Below are positions 1 through 7,265 of a stretch of 36,605 bases of DNA, piece after piece (the first letter of the stretch is position 1; each line of letters starts with the position of its first letter). Source of the stretch: Bradyrhizobium hipponense. Its GTDB lineage: Bacteria; Pseudomonadota; Alphaproteobacteria; Rhizobiales; Xanthobacteraceae. Under the pieces are notes generated by a model. It was not told the origin of the DNA, did not search any database, and saw only the letters and a list, made by a program, of their open reading frames with translations. Made by a program: the position numbers and the translations under genes. The stretch is from assembly GCF_008123965.1 (NCBI RefSeq), contig NZ_VSTH01000168.1, forward strand, positions 1-36,605. The letters run 5' to 3'.

Positions 1-35
1 AGGGGAGAAGGAAGAAGGATGTCGCGGGGCAGCCC

Positions 36-1316
36 TCACATCATCCCGCTCTCTTCCTCCTCCGCCTGCTCGATTAGCGTCTCGCTTACTACCGCCTGGC
101 GGCGGGGCACGACGAAGATCATCATGCAGGCGCAGAGCAGCGAGATGGCGAGGACCGCAGAGGTGAGCGGCAGCGTGGTGGCGGAATGGCCGCCGAGATA
201 GGCGCCGAATTGCGACATCAGCGCGCCGATGCCTTGCTGCAGGAAGCCCATCGCGCCGGAGGCGGTGCCGGCGGCTTCAGGGCGGATGCTGATGGCGCCG
301 GCGGCCGAATTCGCCATCACGAAGGCGTTGCCGGCCATCACGACCATCTGCGTGCCGAACAGCCACGCCGGCGCCTCGTTCCAGCCGAAGATGCTCCAGA
401 GCAGGTTCAATAGACTGCCGCAGAGTTGCAGGCCAAGCCCGAACCAGATCAGTCTTTCCAGCGAGTGACGCGGTGCGAAGCGCACGCAGAGCAGATTGCC
501 GACCAGATACGCAAAGCCGGTGGTCGCGAACCAAGCGCCGTATTCGGCGCTGCTGCGGCCCATCTGTGTCACCACGATGTAGGGCCCACCGCCGGCAAAG
601 GTGAAGATGATCTGCGAAGCCAGCACCTGGCACATCACATAGCCGATGAAGTCGCGGTTTCGGATCAGCATGCCGACGTCGCCGCGAAAGCCGCTGCCGG
701 CCGCGCGGCTGCGGCGCGTCTCGGGCAGCGCCAGCGCGATGCCGGCGGCGACCGCAATCGCGCCGATGGTGATTGCGTAGAAGATCGCGCGCCAGCCGAA
801 CGCGGTCTCGATCAGGCCGCCGGTCAGCGGCGAGAGCATCTGCCCGATCATCAGGGCGGCGATGACGAGGCTGATCATGGAGGCGACGCGTTCGCGCTCA
901 TAAATGTCGCGGATGATGGCGCGGCTCACCACCATGCCGGCCGCACCGCCCAGCGCCTGGAAGAAGCGGGCCGCGATCAGTTGCGGCAGGTTCTGCGCGA
1001 AGATGCAGGCGATGCTGGCGGCGACCATCAACGCAAGGCCGGTGAGCAGGACCGGGCGCCGCCCGAACTTGTCCGACAGTGGGCCCATGATGAGCTGCGA
1101 CAGCGCGATGCCAACCATGTAGAGCGACACCGTCATCTGCGCGATCGAGATGTCGCTGCCGAAATTTGCCGCCAGCACCGGCAGCGCCGGAACCAGCATA
1201 TAGAGGGAGATCGGCGCGATCCCGGTCATCATGACCAGCAACAGCAGCACCACGCGCGAGGTCGCGAGGTTCCTGTTCGCTGCCGTTTCCGGCGGCTTGC
1301 TGATCATGCCGTGCAT
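36..1316 (-). CDS. MFS multidrug efflux transporter, Bcr/CflA type
   Basis: This is an inner-membrane proton-driven exporter of the major facilitator superfamily, 426 residues from the chosen ATG. About twelve hydrophobic segments are visible. The loop after the second segment reads GPLSDKFGRRPVLL, the conserved MFS motif A. The overall pattern (SLYMVGIALSQLIMGPLSDK and a later VSRAIIRDIYERE stretch) matches the Bcr/CflA drug-resistance branch. The open frame runs upstream to 1589, but that extension crosses an intergenic palindromic repeat and has no protein-like character, so the start is placed at 1316; a second ATG at 1307 is equally possible. The substrate cannot be read from sequence; bicyclomycin or chloramphenicol-like export is only the family label. 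Confidence 0.88.
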   Translation of the reverse strand: MHGMISKPPETAANRNLATSRVVLLLLVMMTGIAPISLYMLVPALPVLAANFGSDISIAQMTVSLYMVGIALSQLIMGPLSDKFGRRPVLLTGLALMVAASIACIFAQNLPQLIAARFFQALGGAAGMVVSRAIIRDIYERERVASMISLVIAALMIGQMLSPLTGGLIETAFGWRAIFYAITIGAIAVAAGIALALPETRRSRAAGSGFRGDVGMLIRNRDFIGYVMCQVLASQIIFTFAGGGPYIVVTQMGRSSAEYGAWFATTGFAYLVGNLLCVRFAPRHSLERLIWFGLGLQLCGSLLNLLWSIFGWNEAPAWLFGTQMVVMAGNAFVMANSAAGAISIRPEAAGTASGAMGFLQQGIGALMSQFGAYLGGHSATTLPLTSAVLAISLLCACMMIFVVPRRQAVVSETLIEQAEEEESGMM

Positions 1317-1473
1317 GCGTGTCCGTCTCGTAGAAATTCGAATCGGACTGTAGCTTGCTCGCGCAAGACGGATATCGGCGTTTCGGAATGCGGCTATACG
1401 GATTTTGGGATGGCTATGATGAATGCGTGGAGGGGCAGAATTGTAGCAGAGATGCTGCGGATACATTACCGGT

Positions 1474-1592
1474 GTCATTCCCCGCGAAGGCGGGGAATCC
1501 AGTACGCCGCGGCCTTTCCGCACGCGTTTGCTGTCTCTGGAATACTGGATGCCCCGCCCCAGTGCGCAAGCGCGCACAAGGCGGGGCATGAC
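1474..1592. repeat. Intergenic palindromic repeat, GTCATTCCCCGC family
   Basis: The 325-base gap between the MFS start (1316) and the aminopeptidase stop (1642) is mostly this element. It opens with GTCATTCCCCGCGAAGGCGG and closes with the near-complementary GCGGGGCATGAC. Inside, AATCCAGTA at the left pairs with TACTGGAT at the right, so the whole unit can fold into a long branched hairpin. Elements of this look are dispersed in Bradyrhizobium-like genomes between genes, a statement from general knowledge. It accidentally extends the MFS reading frame upstream. No gene or other signal is evident in the rest of the gap. Confidence 0.8.
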
Positions 1593-1641
1593 CCTCTCGT
1601 GGGACGAGTGTTGCGCAAATCGCGTAGCGCCATGCGTTGCG

Positions 1642-3468
1642 TTACGTCAACTCCGCCGTCGCCGGATCCAGCCACGCCTTCGTCGCCTCGTCCAGCGCCG
1701 GCCGTATCTCGGCGCGTACGCGCGCGTGGTACGCATTCAGCCAGTCGAGTTCGTCCCGGCTCAGCATCGCCACGTCGATCAGCCGGCGGTCGATCGGCGC
1801 CAGGGTCAGCGTCTCGAATGCGTTCATCGCTTTCTCGGCGCCCTTGATGTCGGCTTCGATCACCAGCTCGAGGTTCTCGATGCGAATGCCGAAGCCGTCG
1901 GTCTTGTAGTAGCCGGGCTCGTTGGACAGGATCATGCCGCGCTTGAGCGACGTGGTGCCGAGTTTTGAAATCCGCGCCGGTCCTTCGTGGACGCTGAGAT
2001 AGCTGCCGACGCCGTGGCCGGTGCCGTGCTCGAAATCGAGGCCGGCGGTCCAGAGATATTGCCGTGCCAGCGTATCGAGCTGCGCACCGGTGGTGCCGTC
2101 GGGAAACACCGCGAGTGCGATCGCGATGTGGCCGCGCAAGACGCGGGTAAAGCGGTCGCGCATCTCGTCCGTAGGCTCGCCCACGGCAATCGTGCGGGTG
2201 ACGTCAGTGGTGCCGTCTTCATATTGCGCGCCGGAATCGATCAGCAGCAGGTCGCCGGGTGCGATCCGGCGGTTGCTCTTGCGGGTGACGCGGTAGTGCA
2301 CGATTGCGCCGTTCGGGCCGGTGCCGGAGATGGTCGGGAACGACACGTCCTTCAGCGCGCCGGTGTCGCGGCGGAATGTCTCCAGCGCCTCGACCGCGTC
2401 GATCTCGGTGAGCTTGCCGCTTGGCGCCTCGCGATCGATGAAGGCGAGGAAGCGCGCCAGCGCCACGGCGTCGCGCCGGTGCGCCGTTTTGGTGCCCGCG
2501 ATCTCGGTCGTGTTCTTGACCGCCTTGAGCAACGCAACCGGATCGTTGCCGCGCACCGGCTTGCCGCCGCCGCTCGCGATCAATCGGCTGAGCGCGTCAG
2601 CCGCGGTGGCATTATCGAGCGCAATCGCGGCGCCGCTTTCGGCAAGCGCCATCAGCGTCGGGGCCATCGCATCCGGCTCGCGCACGTCGGCCGATTGCTC
2701 GAGATGGTCGCGCGTCAGGTTGGAGAGCTTGCGGTGGTCGATGAACACCGTCGGCCGGCCGTCCTTAGGCACCAGCGCGTAGGACAAAGGCAGCGGGGTG
2801 TGCGCGACATCGGCACCGCGGATGTTGAAGGTCCATGCCACGGCATGGCTGTCGGAGAGCACCAGCGCGTCGGCGCCGAGCTTGGCGATCTCAGTCTGGA
2901 TCTGCTTCAGCTTCTCGGCCTCGCCGACGCCAGCATGCTGCATTCCGTGGACGGCGACCGGGGCCAGCGGCGGCTGCGGCCGGTCCTGCCAGATCGCATC
3001 GACCGGATTGCTGTCGACGGCGACCAGCTCCGCGCCGGCCTTGGCGCAGGCGGTGGCCAAGCGCTCAGCTGCCGCAAAAGTATGCAGCCACGGATCAAAT
3101 CCCAGGCGGTCGCCGGACTTCAGATGTGCAGACAGCCAGGTCTCCGGGGGCGGATCGGTCAGCGACTCCACGGCCCAAGCCTTCGCGTCGACCTGCTTGG
3201 CGGCCTGGAGTGTGTAGCGGCCGTCGACGAACACCGCGGCCTCCAGGGTCAGAACGACGGCAAGTCCCGCCGAGCCCGTAAAACCGGTCAGCCAGGCAAG
3301 CCGCTCTTCCGACGGCGCCACATATTCGTTCTGCTGCTGATCGGCGCGTGGGATCACGAAGCCGGTCAGCTTGCGGCGGGCGAGCTCTTCGCGGAGTGCC
3401 GCAAGCCGCGCCGTCAATGCGACGCCGGCCTCCGGCTCCTCGAATGTCTGGAAGTGTGCTTCGAACAT
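1642..3468 (-). CDS. pepP: Xaa-Pro aminopeptidase (peptidase M24B, three-domain)
   Basis: A cytosolic metallo-aminopeptidase that removes an N-terminal residue preceding proline. The 608-residue protein has two creatinase-like N-terminal domains (about 20-160 and 180-320) and a C-terminal pita-bread catalytic domain (about 330-560). All five expected metal ligands are present: D411 in LLLIDSGAQY, D422 in GTTDVT, H485 in HGTGHGVG, E517 in SNEPGYY and E531 in RIENL. The length and duplicated N-terminal domain resemble the eukaryotic cytosolic XPNPEP1 type rather than the shorter E. coli PepP. The ATG at 3468 gives a natural N-terminus, although no strong ribosome binding site precedes it. The gene is monocistronic in this window. 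Confidence 0.93.
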   Translation of the reverse strand: MFEAHFQTFEEPEAGVALTARLAALREELARRKLTGFVIPRADQQQNEYVAPSEERLAWLTGFTGSAGLAVVLTLEAAVFVDGRYTLQAAKQVDAKAWAVESLTDPPPETWLSAHLKSGDRLGFDPWLHTFAAAERLATACAKAGAELVAVDSNPVDAIWQDRPQPPLAPVAVHGMQHAGVGEAEKLKQIQTEIAKLGADALVLSDSHAVAWTFNIRGADVAHTPLPLSYALVPKDGRPTVFIDHRKLSNLTRDHLEQSADVREPDAMAPTLMALAESGAAIALDNATAADALSRLIASGGGKPVRGNDPVALLKAVKNTTEIAGTKTAHRRDAVALARFLAFIDREAPSGKLTEIDAVEALETFRRDTGALKDVSFPTISGTGPNGAIVHYRVTRKSNRRIAPGDLLLIDSGAQYEDGTTDVTRTIAVGEPTDEMRDRFTRVLRGHIAIALAVFPDGTTGAQLDTLARQYLWTAGLDFEHGTGHGVGSYLSVHEGPARISKLGTTSLKRGMILSNEPGYYKTDGFGIRIENLELVIEADIKGAEKAMNAFETLTLAPIDRRLIDVAMLSRDELDWLNAYHARVRAEIRPALDEATKAWLDPATAELT

Positions 3469-3653
3469 GGTGGATCACTTTAGGATCATGGGGATGAGTC
3501 CGCAATCTGGACGCATTTGCATCGCATCTGGCATGGACTGTGCTTGAAAAAGTTCCGCTTGAGTCGAGTGGAGTAAACGGATGCAGCCTCTGAGCTTCGT
3601 CCGGACAGGGAAATTCGAGCAAGTGTTTCTACTCAACGGCGAGGGGATACACG

Positions 3654-3827
3654 ATGCCTGCGTTCACGTTTGAGAAGATTTCGCCGCCGGCTCGTCGTAC
3701 CCCGGCCGCAACCACACCGAAGAAGCGGCGCGGCCTCATCAGCCAGATGATCGATCGTTTCGCCGAGCGCCGCGCCAAGCGCGCGCTGCGCACATCGCCG
3801 CGCGGTGACAAAAAGCCGGTGAAGTAG
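3654..3827 (+). CDS. Small basic protein of unknown function (57 aa)
   Basis: A short gene begins at ATG 3654 behind a good ribosome binding site (GAGGGG about seven bases upstream) and ends at TAG 3825-3827. The 57-residue product is strongly basic: after a proline-rich N-terminal third it has KKRRGL, then a predicted amphipathic helix (SQMIDRFAERRAKRAL) and a lysine-rich C-terminus. No signal peptide, cysteine pair or membrane segment is present. It lies divergent from the aminopeptidase gene and just upstream of an intergenic palindrome. I do not recognise a function; a nucleic-acid-binding or membrane-surface role would be a guess from charge alone. Confidence 0.6.
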   Translation: MPAFTFEKISPPARRTPAATTPKKRRGLISQMIDRFAERRAKRALRTSPRGDKKPVK

Positions 3828-3840
3828 CTAAGTCGACGAT

Positions 3841-3940
3841 GCGGTAGTAGGGTGGGCAAAGGCGCAGCGCGCCGTGCCCACCATGTTTCGTCGATCGCAA
3901 TGAATGTGGTGGGCACGCTTCGCTTTGCCCACCTTACCGC
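3841..3940. repeat. Intergenic inverted repeat, GGTGGGCAAAG family
   Basis: The left arm contains GCGGTA then GGTGGGCAAAGGCGCAGCGC and GTGCCCACCA. The right arm contains TGGTGGGCAC, GCTTCGCTTTGCCCACC and TTACCGC. The arms are complementary over most of their length, so the unit can form a long imperfect hairpin. It sits between the end of the 57-residue gene and the end of prmA, which converge here, so it may also act as a bidirectional terminator. It differs in sequence from the three other palindromic elements in the window. Confidence 0.75.
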
Positions 3941-3951
3941 ACCTACGCATT

Positions 3952-4839
3952 TCACCCCGCCTTTCGCAGCAACAGGCTGCTCCACCCCTCGATCCGCAGA
4001 TGCCGCAGCGGCACCAGGCCGCGCGCGCGATAGGCGGCGATCACGGCGGGCGCCTGATGCGTCAACAGGCCGGAGAGGATGACGCGCCCGCCGGGCGCCA
4101 GGCGTCGCGTCATCGGGCCTGCCAATTGCCGTAACGGATTGGCAAGGATGTTGGCCAGCACCAGGTCGAACGGGCCGCATCTGCCGAAATCCAGCGCGCC
4201 GAAGCCGGTGGCGCGGATGACCCGGACATGGTTACCAACTTCATTCAGTGCGGCGTTTTCCGCGGCCACCCGCACCGAGAGCGGGTCAATGTCGGAGGCC
4301 AGCACCTTTCGATGCAGCACCTTGGCTGCCGCGATCCCCAGTACGCCGGTGCCGGTGCCGAGATCGAGCAGGCTGCTTGGCTTGGAACTCTTCAGGACAT
4401 GGTCAAGCAGCAGTAAACAGCCGCGGGTGGTGCCGTGGTGGCCGGTGCCGAAGGCGAGCGCGGCCTCGATCTCGATGGCGAGCTTGTTCGGCGCCACGCG
4501 GTCGCGGTCATGGCTGCCGTGTACGACGAAGCGCCCGGCCGGCACCGGAACCAGATCTTCCAGGCTGGCCTTGACCCAGTCCTTGGCTTCGACCGTATCC
4601 AAGGTGAGGGTGGCGGCGATCTCGTTTCCAGCTGAAGTTGCAACGAGTTCGCGCAGCAATGCCTGGTCCGGCGCATCGGCGAAATGCAAGTTGACATCCC
4701 ATTGTCCGTCCGGCCGCTCGAACGCCGTGACCGCCGCATCGCCCTCGAAAAGCAATTCGGTGAGCAGGTCGACAACGCGCTTGGCCGCGGCCTCTTTGCC
4801 GACCGAAAAGCTGGCGCGATGGGTTGGCGAGGGCTGCAT
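3952..4839 (-). CDS. prmA: Ribosomal protein L11 methyltransferase
   Basis: A cytosolic SAM-dependent enzyme that methylates lysines and the N-terminus of ribosomal protein L11. The 295-residue form starts at ATG 4839. The class I methyltransferase fold is clear: DLGTGTGVLGIAA at about 159-171 is the SAM-binding loop. AFGTGHHGTTRGC at about 129-141 is the signature that precedes it in PrmA. LANILANPL at about 228-236 replaces the NPPY-type motif and is the family form. The frame runs upstream to 4944, but that extra sequence is not conserved-looking, so the internal ATG is preferred. The stop is next to the palindromic repeat at 3841-3940. Confidence 0.93.
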   Translation of the reverse strand: MQPSPTHRASFSVGKEAAAKRVVDLLTELLFEGDAAVTAFERPDGQWDVNLHFADAPDQALLRELVATSAGNEIAATLTLDTVEAKDWVKASLEDLVPVPAGRFVVHGSHDRDRVAPNKLAIEIEAALAFGTGHHGTTRGCLLLLDHVLKSSKPSSLLDLGTGTGVLGIAAAKVLHRKVLASDIDPLSVRVAAENAALNEVGNHVRVIRATGFGALDFGRCGPFDLVLANILANPLRQLAGPMTRRLAPGGRVILSGLLTHQAPAVIAAYRARGLVPLRHLRIEGWSSLLLRKAG

Positions 4840-4987
4840 CTTAGGTTCCGCTGAGTTCAATTTTTGGAAGTTTTGTTCCCAAATTTCCGCACAACTTGCA
4901 ACTTGCGGATTAACCCATCCGCAGGTTGTATCCAGTAAATTCACGGGTGTTGGAACCCACTAACACAGCTTTAAATGGAGGCGAGTC

Positions 4988-5152
4988 TTGAAGCGCATGG
5001 TCTTGAAGTTCTGGTCGGACGAGTGCGGAGCAACCGCGATTGAATACGGGCTGATCGCAGCTGGTATCGCGCTCGCGATTATCACCGTGGTGAACAGTCT
5101 CGGTACCACTATGAACGAAAAGTTCACTTCGATTAGCTCTTCCTTGAAGTAA
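4988..5152 (+). CDS. Flp/Fap-type pilin subunit
   Basis: A 54-residue class III (Flp) prepilin. Residues 11-14 (DECG) precede ATAIEYGLIAAGIAL, the hallmark of Flp pilins. Prepilin peptidase would cut after G14, leaving Glu at position +5 of the mature pilin, followed by a hydrophobic helix of about 20 residues. The start is taken as TTG at 4988 because GGAGGCGA at about 4978-4985 is at correct spacing for it and too far from the ATG at 4997, which would give 51 residues. No tad/cpa secretion gene lies in this window, so it is an orphan pilin that would need a Tad system elsewhere. It is followed by a convincing terminator at 5211. Confidence 0.88.
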   Translation: MKRMVLKFWSDECGATAIEYGLIAAGIALAIITVVNSLGTTMNEKFTSISSSLK

Positions 5153-5210
5153 TTTCCGCCTCCCGTTTCCCAGCGGGGCTACTTTCTTCATAGGCTGATT
5201 CCTGACGAAT

Positions 5211-5253
5211 GCCCGCCGAGGATTTGTCTCTCCTGGCGGGCGCCGTCGTTTTT
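5211..5253 (+). terminator. Rho-independent terminator after the Flp pilin
   Basis: GCCCGCC followed by GAGGA at the left pairs with TCCT and GGCGGGC at the right, giving an 11-pair stem with one bulged base. A short spacer and a run of T (GTCGTTTTT) follow. It lies about 60 bases past the pilin stop on the same strand, a normal position for a terminator. Confidence 0.7.
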
Positions 5254-5264
5254 GGGCGCACGAG

Positions 5265-5431
5265 GCGTCCACAAGCTATCCACCGGCCGCTGCTAGGTTG
5301 TCCACCGCCTTATCCCTCGGTTCCCGACCGGATTTCCCCTGCTGGTCCTGGTCGGCGTTGTGCAAATGTCCACCGGGCTGGACACAGACCTTTCAACAGT
5401 CTGTCCACAGCTCATCCACAGACTATCCACG
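5265..5431 (+). promoter_or_regulatory. Cluster of DnaA-box-like TNTCCACA motifs
   Basis: Eight same-strand 9-mers resembling the DnaA consensus TTATCCACA occur in under 170 bases: GCGTCCACA (5265), CTATCCACC (5276), TTGTCCACC (5298), TTATCCCTC (5310), ATGTCCACC (5366), CTGTCCACA (5401), TCATCCACA (5412) and CTATCCACG (5423). The best matches differ from consensus at one or two positions, and the last three are spaced 11 bases apart, one helical turn. No AT-rich unwinding region and no origin-flanking gene is seen, so a titration or regulatory cluster is more plausible than an origin. The last site overlaps the 3' end of the next gene. Confidence 0.4.
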
Positions 5432-7054
5432 TTTTCCGAACAGCGCGCGGTGATCCCTCAAGATCGCCTGCGCGGCGTTGTGGCCGGGTGCGCCGGTGAC
5501 GCCGCCGCCGGGGTGGGCGCCGGAGCCGCAGTGGTAGAGGCCTCTCACGGGCCCGCGGTAATCGGCATGGCCCAGCATAGGCCGCGCCGAGAACAGCTGG
5601 TTCAGCGTCAGCGCACCATGAAAAATGTCACCGCCCAAAAGGCCGAACTGCCGTTCGAGGTCGAGCGGAGAGAGAATCTGGCGGCCGAGCACGCTCGTCG
5701 CAAAGCCCGGCGCGTAACTGTCCACCGTCGCGATCATGAGATCGGCGACCTCTTCGCGATGACTATCCCAGGATCTGCCGTCGGGCAGCTCGGGCGCGAC
5801 GTGCTGGCAGAACAGGCTTGCGACATGCTTGCCCGCCGGCGCTAGCGTGTCGTCGAGCGTCGAGGGGATCAGCATCTCGACGACAGGCGCGCGGCTCCAG
5901 CCTTGCGCGCGCGCATCGAGATAAGCGCGGTCCATGTAGCCGAGGCTGGGCGCCAGGATGATGCCGGAGGTCAGATGATCGCCGTCGCCCGGCAGCGCCG
6001 TGAAGGAGGGCAGGCGGTCCAGCGCCACGTTCATGCGGAACGTGCCGGAGCCGTTCTTCCAGTGGCGGATACGGGCAAGAAAGTCCGCGGGCAGGGCGTC
6101 CGCTGCGACCAGCCGCGTATAGAGCAGCTTTGGATTGACGTTGGCCGCCACATATTTTGCGCGGATGGCGGTGCCGTTGTCCAGCACCACGCCAACGGCG
6201 CGCTCGCGCTCGACGATCACCTCGCGCACGCCCGCATCCGTGTCGATCATCACGCCCCGATCGCGCGCGGTGCGCGCCATCGCCTGCGTGATCGCGCCCA
6301 TGCCGCCAATGGCATGGCCCCAGACGCCCTTCTTGCCGTTCACCTCGCCGAAGGCGTGGTGCAGCATCACATAGGCCGAGCCCGCCGCGTAGGGGCTGGC
6401 ATAATTGCCGACGATGGCATCGAAGCCGAACAGCGCCTTGACCAGATCGTGCTCGAACCGCTCGTCCAGTATCTCGCCGGCCGAGCGGGTGAAGAGATCG
6501 AGCAGGCTGCGGCTTTGCTCCAGCGTCAATCCGCGCAGGATGTTGGCCGTCTTCAACGCGTTGATGCCCTCGCGGATCGCAGCCGTGCCGAAGCTGGCGA
6601 GCAGGTTCGGCGGCGCGCGCAGCACGAACTGCCGCAGCACGTCCGCGATGTCTTCCAGCTCGCGCGAAAAGCCGTCGAGCGCGGCCGCGTCATGCATGCT
6701 CAGCCGCGCGACAGATTCTTTCGTCCGTCCCTCGCCGGTGATGAGATAGCTGCCGTCGGGCGCGGGGAGGAAATTCTGCACGCGCCGCTCGACGATTCGC
6801 AGGCCCTGCTCGGCGAGCTTGAGGTCGCGGACCACCTGCGGATTGAGCAGGCTCACGGTGTAGGCCGCGACCGAGTTGCGGAAACCCGGATGGAATTCTT
6901 CCGTGACCGCGGCCCCGCCGACCACCTTGCGGCGCTCGACGACGTGCACGCGCAGGCCTGCCATCGCGAGATAGGCCGCGCAGGTGAGGCCGTTATGGCC
7001 AGCGCCGATGATGACGACGTCGGTTTCAGTCATGAGGGATTCAAAATGTTCCAC
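5423..7054 (-). CDS. FAD-dependent oxidoreductase, phytoene desaturase/CrtI-like family
   Basis: A 543-residue flavoprotein of the phytoene desaturase-related superfamily. The dinucleotide-binding motif GAGHNGLTCAAYLA is at about 17-30, followed by VVERR at the end of the second beta strand. The C-terminal region has GLYHCGSGAHPGGGVTGAPGHN, a form of the FAD-contacting motif near the end of this family. The start is uncertain: GTG at 7054 has GGAG seven bases upstream, while ATG at 7033 gives a more typical N-terminus (MTETDVVIIGAG). No carotenoid gene is nearby, so a role in carotenoid synthesis is not supported; many such proteins act on unknown substrates. Its 3' end overlaps the DnaA-box-like cluster. 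Confidence 0.85.
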   Translation of the reverse strand: MEHFESLMTETDVVIIGAGHNGLTCAAYLAMAGLRVHVVERRKVVGGAAVTEEFHPGFRNSVAAYTVSLLNPQVVRDLKLAEQGLRIVERRVQNFLPAPDGSYLITGEGRTKESVARLSMHDAAALDGFSRELEDIADVLRQFVLRAPPNLLASFGTAAIREGINALKTANILRGLTLEQSRSLLDLFTRSAGEILDERFEHDLVKALFGFDAIVGNYASPYAAGSAYVMLHHAFGEVNGKKGVWGHAIGGMGAITQAMARTARDRGVMIDTDAGVREVIVERERAVGVVLDNGTAIRAKYVAANVNPKLLYTRLVAADALPADFLARIRHWKNGSGTFRMNVALDRLPSFTALPGDGDHLTSGIILAPSLGYMDRAYLDARAQGWSRAPVVEMLIPSTLDDTLAPAGKHVASLFCQHVAPELPDGRSWDSHREEVADLMIATVDSYAPGFATSVLGRQILSPLDLERQFGLLGGDIFHGALTLNQLFSARPMLGHADYRGPVRGLYHCGSGAHPGGGVTGAPGHNAAQAILRDHRALFGKRG

Positions 7055-7265
7055 GCTCGCTCCGGCATGGTCCGATAGGACCAGACCGGAATAGTACCTG
7101 TATATCAGGCATTCCCCGCTGCAACATCACGACACCATTTATTGCCCGTTCAGGCGCCTTGTGCTCCATTGCGCGCGTCCGGCGCCCGCCGGGGGAGTTA
7201 TACGACGCGTTTTCTCGCGCGAACCGGTGCCCACTTCGCTGGAAAACGCTTTTGCTGGAGCTTCC

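Noticed and set aside
1987..3483. 498-codon plus-strand frame opposite the aminopeptidase
   Set aside because: It is the antisense shadow of a high-GC gene; the minus-strand product has all five metal ligands and the plus frame has only low-complexity Arg/Ala/Gly-rich text.
5265..5431. Replication origin
   Set aside because: DnaA-like sites are present but there is no AT-rich unwinding region and no dnaA, hemE, parAB or repABC gene nearby.
5423..7054. Carotenoid biosynthesis gene
   Set aside because: The family includes phytoene desaturases, but no phytoene synthase or other carotenoid gene is close and the family is functionally broad.
5903..7078. 391-codon plus-strand frame opposite the FAD oxidoreductase
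   Set aside because: Antisense shadow; the minus frame carries the FAD motifs and this one has none.
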